Below, piece after piece: positions 55,814-64,000 of a DNA stretch of 64,000 nt. Both the position numbers and the translations under genes were made by a program. The first letter of the stretch is position 1; every line of letters starts with the position of its first letter. The notes under the pieces are model-generated. The model was not told the DNA's origin. It searched no databases and was given only the letters and a program-made list of their open reading frames with translations. The DNA is from Membranipora membranacea (taxonomy: Eukaryota; Bryozoa; Gymnolaemata; Cheilostomatida; Membraniporidae): contig OU612073.1 in the NCBI GenBank assembly GCA_914767715.1, positions 7,006,001 through 7,070,000 of the forward strand, given 5' to 3'.

Positions 55814-58800
55814 CTAATGGTTGATGTCAGCATAATCATCACAGCTATTCTTGTACACCTCAACTTGAGTCACTGTTTGCTGTTGAGGATAGAAGACTCT
55901 AAGATGTCTTCGTCCCCTACAAGGCATAGGTGGTGTACTGGGTATTGAATGAATTCTCTGTCGAGAGAAATCTACTTGAGTTGAATCTTGCTGTATGTGT
56001 ATACCCCTTTTACTTAATTTATGGGATATAGATTTCATCAAGTTTGGTGAGGGACACCGGAAGCTATTTATTGATGAGGATTCAGTGGCTGAGTAGTTCC
56101 TGAGGTCCTCTTCTTGCGGCAGAGCACCTTTAGCCTCTGTTTCACACTGGGTGTTATTCTGGTTGATACTCGTAATACTCAACATATCATGCTCGTCTAT
56201 TTTACTGTAATCGTTGTATGGATCGGTAGCTTCTATTGACTCATAATCGTGAGCAGGGTCGATGCGATTATCACCAGTCGGGCTATCTGTAGTACTCGCT
56301 GATTCTGGAAATGGAAAAAGGTAAAATCTTAAACTTCTCAGTCAAGGGGAGCATTGTATTGACAGGCCATTGGGGATAATTAATGGGTAGGATGCCTCAT
56401 TGGTCTAGCATTCAATAATTACCAGCTGTTCTAACTCCAAACTATTATCCTGCAAATCACCTTTTCTAGCAACAAGTGCGTCATCACAACTGACAACCAC
56501 TTGATCCTCTTGACAATGTCACCACTAATGCATATCAATGGTTAAGGTTAGAATCCCCAATAACCACAGTCAGGTTCTGATATAAAACTTAGAAGCAGGG
56601 AATGAGAGCTCACAATAAAACTGGGAACCATTCCACAGAGGTGTTTACAGCTATAATACACAGTGCTATTCTGCAACAAAATGCAGAGAGGAACCGGAGT
56701 ACTATTTTTGGTAATATTACAAATCGGCCTTCACTACGGAATTAATTATGAATCATATACTTGGAGTGGATGGAATCCACGGATATGTGAAGATAACAAA
56801 ATAACCGGTAAGTAAGCTTGTGATTGTTGAATTCTCTTTCAGTAGCCACAAAAAAAGGCAAGCTACTACCACTGTATTATCTGATGCTTTGTTCAGTCCA
56901 CCAATTATTTCTTCAGATCCCAGCTGGTTCTGACTAGGTATTGATCAATACATGATGTCAAAGCTGTTAGTTTGTTTGCTGTATTGTATTTCAATGGACC
57001 TTAGTGGTTTCAACAATATCGTACTTCTATTTTCAGAAATATACCGGCTCAGGCTGTTGAAAACAATAGGTGGCCCCCGCTGTGATGATGCATGTGACCT
57101 TTTCAATGTCAATGGAAAACAAATCCCTGCGTTCCTTAGCTGGGAGGATGATATATGCAGTTGTGAGCTCTGTCCTGAGGACTTCATGGGTCCCAAAGAA
57201 ATGAAACTCCTTTTACACTACACAGGCTGTAATACGTTACGAGACTTGCAAAGAGACACATCATATGGGCAATACTACTGCCTATAAATCTGACAATGTT
57301 GTTCTCATCAAATTTACACCAATCGATTGGTTGATGGCTGTACAGATACAGAAACACTATCATCTAAACTTCTTATAGTCAATATTACTAATAGTAATCA
57401 TTTTAAAGTTATAGTAGATATTTTTAATGATTGTATTATATCATTGTGGCTATGCAAGGGTAAATAAATACTTTTAATGAAAATCAAAAATTATATTTTT
57501 TATTCATTTTGATCTTTGATCTCTGAATATTTGAACAATTTTGTTGTTGTTGTGGCTATGCAAAGATATACAAATATTCTCAATGAGGATAATAAAGCCA
57601 AATCATTTCACAGCTTCTATGCTGTTAATTATGCTTTGCAATCTCTGATCACTTGGTAGATAGGCCTGCTAGTCAAATAATAATTTAATGAAGTTTGATC
57701 ATAACATACACATACCTTGTGCAGTGCTTGTATTTGAGAGTTCATGGCAAACCCTGGTGACTAAGATTACTCCTCTTAACCTGCAAAAAAGTTGACCATG
57801 AGACAAGGATTAGGGGAAGCTCACTGGTTCAAGTTTCAGACGTTGCATCCTTTATTGATAACAAAAGACTGGATAATATCAAAGCCAGGGTTCAAATTAG
57901 TCTGAGACCCTGCTTGCAAGAACATAAACACCAATAATGAATGAGCAATACACCTAATTCTCTAATTTTGAATCAGAAACAGACTTACATAATTATGCTA
58001 TAACTATCAGATTTCTAATTTGTCTTTGGAAGGAAAATGAGAGGTTTGAGAAGGTTCAATGCCAATGATGATAACAAAAGTGGAGTCATCCTCCATTGTA
58101 CAAAAGGGACATAACTCTTGTTTTATGATTTGATCCTCCAGCAAAGCTCAATATCATGTCCCATTTACAGCGACAACGTAATGTATTTATAGTACTTACC
58201 TCCCTGTGAAGTAGAAATAGCTGAATAAGAGTATTATGACTAGTGATAAGCTCAGCGTCACTCCTAGAGTTACAATGATGATGATATGATTGTGTGTGTA
58301 ACCATCTGTGCCTAAATAGAAGAAAATATTAAGAATGATGATTTTTGAAACCTCAAATGTTAGACTGTTTTATTTTGGATTGATAATGATTGGAAATTTA
58401 ATATGGTCATTTAAAAATTAGCCAAAGACCAAATGAATGTAATAGTCAGACAGTCAACTGTGAAAAATGGAGAAGAAATGAAATGAAATGAAAACTTCAA
58501 TGCTCTACTTGGCATGAATTATTGATGGTGGAACTGGAAAAGTGCCCCGATAAGGAAAGGTAACTCCCATTTTCTGCATTATGGTGTCATAGTCTCCAAG
58601 AAGTGCAATACAAAGAACAAGCACTTCCTGGAGACTGTGACTGGGAGTTTTGATCGAATATGATTGGAAATTTAATTTGTTGATTAATCATCCATGAAGA
58701 ACTCACCTGTTTGATGTATGTCATCCACATTCGTTGTAGTGTTCTTCTTTTTAATACATTCCAAAGATGGGTTCCATTTCAAACTTTGGCATTTGAATAG

Positions 58801-61680
58801 GTCATACTCAAGGTCAGACTTAAGGTCAAACCCAGGGCTGCAAGAGGCGTAGTATTCCATGGACTCAAACGATCCAACAGGGCTCAGTTTGTCAAGATTG
58901 GCTATGCTACTGTCACACCATTCCACTGTAATAATATATCAGAGTATCAATTATACCTGTTGATCATGCATGCATTGTTTTAATAAGGCTGATATATTTA
59001 TTTCAAGCCGGTTGTTCCATTCTTTGCGGTTTGAGCATTATAAAGAACAAAACCAGACTTTTGGAGATGAGTGCTACTTAATAACGGACCTGTTACAAAT
59101 TGTTAGTTTTGTTCACTCTAACAATACTAACTTCTTGTTGACCTACCAAAATATCGGATGCGGACAAGTTCACCGTAATCAGCAACTCTCTCCATTTTGC
59201 TGTACAGCAAAATTGGCGCATCACCTGGAAACTGTTCTGGAATACCTTTGATAGACCTTTCTGAGTTGTATATCTGATTAACACGTTGATTCTGAGGTTG
59301 GGTCTTTATGCTAAACTTTTTCGTGCCAGATGTTGGCATATCAACGAACTCCAGATCCATGTAGACGGTTGCAGTTAAAGGTAATCCACTGATTGATATA
59401 TATAGGGCAGCATCAGAGTGATTTCCACGCTCATGCCGCTCTCTCAAGTTTGATAGGTCAGTTATATACCCCTGAGGATGTACACTAGCATCTATTGAGC
59501 TGTTTAACTGATGGCTCAACATATCAAACACGGGATAAACTGAGAAAAAAAAATAATTATGTAGATGCAGTAACATACAAGGTTCTGCTCAGAATTCAAA
59601 TCACCCAGATTAATGCCAATCTATGTATATCTTCTGAACTGCAAGGTTTTGTTATCAATTTTTTTTCTATTTCAAGCCATTCAAACGCTGATTGCATAAC
59701 ATTGCATAATAGTGTTATGATTTTAACAATGAAAAATCTATTTTAATTTTGTTATTGATACCAAGTAGAAGTAACATTAGACATTATGATATTAATAATA
59801 TTATTAAAAGCTACAGCAGATCCAAAACCATATAGAGTCTGGCAGCTTGTTCTGCGGTAGTTATGCAATATTTTTACACTGACAAAGTTCATAAAACTTC
59901 CAGGTAAGAATTATCTATAGGGTTGGAATTGTCCCCCTTTGATATCTATGAGATATCAAAGCCCAGTGGTGCGCCAGGCCAATAAGTTACTACTTACAAA
60001 TACTTTAAACTACTGCTGCCACTCATGCAAATTTGTGCTCATTGAATTCTGCATAGCTCCAAGATAATTAATTGAGACTTAAATCTCATTATTGTCTCCT
60101 AATGGGCAAAAAATTTGCACAAACTGATCTTCAAAATCAGGACCTGAAATCTAGCACCAGCTTATGAAGTGTACAGTTTGCACTAGTAAGACGGTAACTA
60201 AATTAATTTCATACCCTAATTTTTGACAATCAATTTGTGCAAATTTTTCGCTCATTAGGTGACAATGCTGAGATTACAGCATCATTTTATTAGTTTTGAG
60301 CTATCCAGAATTCTATAAGCACACATTTGGCAGTGTGGCAGCAGTGGTTTAAATTGCTGTTTTCTTCATAGATGTCAAAAATAAATATATTTCCAGTGGC
60401 AGGGACATGGCAAAATAGATAACTTAATTCTTAAACCTTTTATTGTTTTCTAAAGTAGATAGAAGTGGAGGCTTATTAGGCTGGTTCACCACTAGGCTTT
60501 GATACCTCATAGATGGGAAGGGGGAGGAATTTCTAACACTATATTTAATGTTTACACAAAAGTGCTACGAATTTTTCAGTGTTATAATATCGCATACCTA
60601 CTGCAAAACTAGCTGCCAGATTACATTTTGCTTCGGTCTTTCTAAAGTGATAAAAAGCCTTTATGCCTTCGACGTGTCAGTAGAGGGGGGCAACTCAAAA
60701 CTGGCAAACTAGGATGACACTTCAAATCCTACCTTTAAAAGTGATGTTAAACTTCGGCATACAGGTATCAACATGAAAAGTCAGCACAAGTTCTTCAACG
60801 AAGTGTTCCTTCTGCTCAGTGCAAGGCCCACTTTCTTGGTCAGTTGTGATGACCTTATGGCGCAAGCATGCCTGACTTTCTCCATGATGATTGAACACCA
60901 TGAGACTGTTTTTGCTCCGCCCTCTAATTAGAACCTTGCAAACTCGACCAGCATTGGTTCTGTAGTCGCAGCTGTCAGAAACTCCTCCCAGTAACATTCC
61001 CTCTTCCACTGTGTCCAGATCCTCCAGCGTGATAGTTTCTGTATGTGAGCTGCGGAGCCGCAAAACATCGCTGTGTGCCTGCTGTGTGTTTCACCTTAAA
61101 TCATATATTAAATATATGCACAGGGTGGTTACAATGATACGCAAGGAAGAAATTGGTTTAATTTGCCGGCCCCTCCTCTGCTGGATGTTTTTGTTTAAAT
61201 TTATTTTCCGATTCCGTTTGAAAAAAGAAATTTTTCTTTTTCGATAGTACAGGGTGGATGAAGCATCAATGTTTATCAACGCTATGAAAAAAAGCAAAGA
61301 GACAATTCGTAGTAATTAAGCGATAGATGTTTGTGTTTTGACTCATTTATCTGCACTCTGCAACCATCACATTTGAGTTAAGACTTACATACCTTGAGCA
61401 GAGATTAATTCGTTGAGAGCTATCATTATTACGAGAATTCTTGTGGTGCCTCCAATCGCCCTGAAATAATCATCAAAATTAATAAGGTCTTCTCAAAAGA
61501 ATGAACAAGTAACACACGGAATGAAAACCATTCTTTTCTAGCAAACATAAGTAAAGACAATGAAGAAACTTGGTCAGTCGCTTGTCAAGCGCACCTAATA
61601 ATTATCTGATTCGAAGGTATAGCTGAGGACAACTCCGAAATGATAAAATTTTAGCATAACGTAGCTAATAATACTTACAT
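55814..61680 (-). CDS. CUB/Sushi-type receptor B with ITAM-like tail; 1-nt deletion in exon 3
   Basis: Paralogue of receptor A with the same structure. The 5' exon ends at 61679 and supplies AT of the ATG; then 61460-61393, 61094-60733, 59539-59147, 58925-58707, 58311-58200, 57780-57716, 56304-55814. Signal peptide (RILVIMIALNELISAQ), two CUB-like exons, Sushi domain (VEWCDSSIANLDK to WNPSLEC), membrane segment (IIIIVTLGVTLSLSLVIILL), tail with YESI-EATDPYND-YSKI (56245-56198). Ectodomain exons are roughly two-thirds identical to A, while the tail differs at about 6 of its last 123 residues. Coding lengths sum to 1712 nt, one short of a multiple of three: exon 3 is 362 nt against 363 in A because of a base lost near 61036-61042. 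So B is either a recent pseudogene, or uses the overlapping donor GTAAGT (exon 2 ending 61389) with an acceptor before 61070, which would restore frame. Confidence 0.78.
56681..57287 (+). CDS. Small secreted eight-cysteine protein, copy 3 (nested in receptor B)
   Basis: Two exons, 56681-56807 and 57037-57287, about 125 aa, with good GT-AG sites. Signal peptide MQRGTGVLFLVILQIGLHYG, then a Trp-containing stretch slightly longer than copy 1 (SYTWSGWNPRICE), then the core RCDDAC, CSCELCPEDF, GC and terminal YYCL. All eight Cys of copy 1 are kept, but about half of the other exon 2 residues differ, much more than the neighbouring non-coding DNA. AATAAA at 57463-57468. It lies inside the last intron of receptor B on the opposite strand, the same nesting as copy 1. 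No known family recognised. Confidence 0.8.
58490..58640. mobile_element. Partial copy of the long foldback MITE (receptor B intron 5)
   Basis: Shares AATGCTCTACTTGGCATGAA, ATTATTGATGGTG and CATTTTCTGCATTATG-TGTCAT with the element at 18100-18470; the terminal repeats are missing. Confidence 0.55.
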
Positions 61681-64000
61681 GATTGACCTTATACGTGTGT
61701 AATCAACAGACGAATTAAGCGCATAAAAATATATTCAATGATGAATAATCCCCCAGCAAATCAAAAAGTCCGACCTGCCAACACAGCTGTATAGGTGGAA
61801 CTGAATATTTATTCATCAAATTTCCGACTCAATGTAAGTTCATACACAGTAATCATTGTTTAGACTTTAACTACAAAGCATAATTTACATTAAAAAGATG
61901 TACTATTTTATTTTTTTTACACATTACAAAACAAGGCAGTAAGTTTTCTCCCTAATATACATCAGATTACAGCCCTAATCCCACCTGTGCCATAATGGGT
62001 TAGGTTCAAATTCTCTTGTGCAATTTTTTCTGCACTAAGCTGTTCATTGTTATATTTCTACCCCTAAACTTATCTTATAAAACAAAGGCAAATCAAGCCC
62101 AGTTTTTGTTTTTGCGCTATTATTTGCCTGACCGGGTGTGCAAAGGTTTAATGTCTATTCTACATGGTTGATTATCCTTATAAAGCTTGCAAACAGCCAC
62201 GTGCTGGCAGTTGGTCCATAAAAATACCTCTTGCATCTAAAACAAAGTGACCCTTTCAGTTTTGTATATGCACACATAATACTTTAGATCTATAATTATT
62301 TATTAGTATTATTGAACTGCCAAGTCTTTAACCTGTGAAATTACAAACAGAAACAAGATTGGGCTGGATTAGGGCAAAAACTGACAGTTTTTCTTGTAAA
62401 TGATTAATGACTACTTTTTATGACTCATTGTGAAAAAAAGCCACAATTAAATATAATAGAATAAGAATGAATGGGTTAGAGACAAATTACCTCATAACTC
62501 TCTCTTATCTTCCGAGAGAGACCAAGGAAAATCATCTGACACATGTTTAATTGTTCACATTATCGTGCAATATGCCAGGTTTTTACTTTTCATTACCCAG
62601 ATCAGCTTTTATTATCAGAGATTATGTCTTGCTTGCCCGCCCGCCTGCCCGCTTGCTTGCCCGCTTGATCGCTTGTCCGCTTGCCTGCTTGCTTGCTTGT
62701 AGAAACTGCTAGCTCATTCTACACACTGTGGTCGATCTGATTGGTGGTTCCATTGGAAGAACATAATTCCATCTCTATCTCGAAAACACAGATTCCAGGT
62801 TGAAATATCATTGATGTATGATTGGTATGTGAAGCCACTATCTTGTGGAAATTGCGCCATTCATCTAGTGCCTGGCATCTCGCGGCTCTACCGTGTGGAC
62901 CAGGTAGATTTGCAAGGAATCTGAGCAACTAAAAAGGTTTTTTATACAATCGTCCTTTGTAATCTTGCGGGACGGCTGTGGGCGGCCATCTAGGCCGGCA
63001 TCGGATTGGCGTGCTTCCCTTGCTGCTTGTCGGTGGGGTCGTGCGGTAGGGGAGGAAAACTGGAGGTTGGCAGCCTTCACACTAGCCTTTAACTGGCTAT
63101 CTGGTTGTCCCTTTGCCTTTTATAACCATACTATATTTTGCAATAACCATCTTAGTATATTAATTTAGTGCAAAAAAAGCTAAAAAAAAATTAAAAGTAA
63201 ATAACAATGATGCCCAATTCAGGTAGAACAGAATCCTGTTCCGTCTTTCTGGATGTTATGAACTGGTATTTCTCAATATTAGAGGAGCAACCAACAGTGT
63301 ATGGTATTATGCAACTGTGATCACGGACCTTTCTCATTTCTTATTGGCTGGCTGAGATCTGGATTGCAAGAAAAGCACTTCCCTGACAGTGTATATTTAT
63401 TTTTTGTTTCCTGCTGAACTATGGGCTTAGGCGGCAACAAAGTCAATAGAGTATCAAGTAATAATCCTAATTCTTGATTTTAAAGTGCTTTCTTTTGTTT
63501 TTTTGCAGGTGATGAAATCTTTGGATTAAAGATCCTTTTGTTCCCGTATCAGGATCCTTTTGTTCCCATATCAAGCAGGAATAGTGGTTTTGGAGAGGCC
63601 GCAGTCAATAATCACCTTGAGCGAGGTCAAATTAAGCAGTAAAAGAGGGCAAGTTATGAAGTGGAAGATGGAGGGGCGGGGGGGGGGGGGTTGGTGCTTC
63701 ATTGTCAAGTCCATTGTGCTCATACTTGGAACTATGTTCAACGTGGCTTAACCTATAATTAATATTGCTTTTTCTACGTGGGAAAACTTTGGGCTCACAA
63801 TCTTCATGACAATTTGATTTTATGTTTATCTATACTCATGTAATCATACTTTGGTTTCACCTTTGTTTTGGTATTTATGTATTTTATATCAATCACTGTT
63901 AATCCTTATTTTTAACAATTTTATTAATGGCATAAAACTTCAAATAGACACCTGATCAAACACAATTGATTTTTTGTAATGTTATTTGAAAGAGTTTTCC
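61681..64000. other. 5' flank of receptor B
   Basis: No gene seen. It matches the 5' flank of receptor A (40800-42600) in long stretches. It contains a pyrimidine-rich CTTGC/CCGC microsatellite at about 62630-62699 and ends in another diverged repeat R (about 63340-63960). If the cassette continues, a further VPS26C-type or receptor block could lie just beyond the window. Confidence 0.5.
62630..62699. repeat. CTTGC/CCGC microsatellite
   Basis: About 70 bp built from interspersed GCTTG, GCCCGC and GCCTGC units upstream of receptor B; not present at the matching place upstream of receptor A. Confidence 0.7.

Noticed and set aside
62630-62699. CRISPR-like or other regular array
   Set aside because: It is a simple CTTGC/CCGC microsatellite without spacers; the genome is eukaryotic.

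Overview
This is an intron-rich, AT-rich animal genome segment. Every gene I could reconstruct has GT-AG introns of roughly 0.25-3 kb, and the conserved genes are metazoan: a complete SCAP with sterol-sensing domain and WD repeats, a complete VPS26C (DSCR3), and a TMEM216/TMEM80-type ciliary protein. Together with CUB/Sushi-type receptors, an ankyrin-caspase pair, a CR1/L2-like LINE, a tRNA-derived SINE and many small foldback elements, this points to an invertebrate, plausibly a sponge or other early-branching marine animal. The species cannot be decided from the window.

Left part (1-11.2 kb). The 3' three exons of a Transmemb_17-family protein (1178-2589, +) are followed by an ankyrin-caspase gene (4203-6353, +). 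A second ankyrin-caspase paralogue (8835-10877, +) lies inside an intron of SCAP on the opposite strand. The two paralogues share intron positions and phases. Copy 1 keeps the catalytic His and Cys. Copy 2 has a TAA exactly where the Gln before the catalytic Cys should be, with a possible in-frame acceptor that would skip the whole active-site loop.

Middle (7.0-27.1 kb, -). SCAP is reconstructed as 20 exons whose lengths sum to 3765 nt (1254 aa), close to the vertebrate length. Its introns carry foldback MITEs and short local duplications. SCAP and VPS26C start head to head about 1 kb apart.

Right part (28.1-64 kb). VPS26C (8 exons, 295 aa) ends at 34180. Its last four exons are then repeated twice more (44368-49475 and 52460-54488), always with intact reading frames and splice sites but without exons 1-4. 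Each VPS26C 3' block is followed by the cytoplasmic-tail exon of a minus-strand cell-surface receptor (35489, 50784 and 55814). Two complete receptor loci (A, 35489-40792; B, 55814-61680) encode signal peptide, two probable CUB-like domains, one Sushi domain, a membrane segment and a tail carrying an ITAM-like spaced YxxI pair. In the last intron of each receptor, on the opposite strand, sits a two-exon gene for a small secreted eight-cysteine protein; a third copy is cut by a duplication junction at 52221-52227.

This receptor plus nested secreted-protein cassette, tandemly duplicated with near-identical tails and diverged ectodomains, is the most likely undescribed system here. It has the look of an immune or self-recognition locus, but that function is inference from architecture only. 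A LINE with two in-frame stops (about 45364-48575) interrupts the second VPS26C 3' block.
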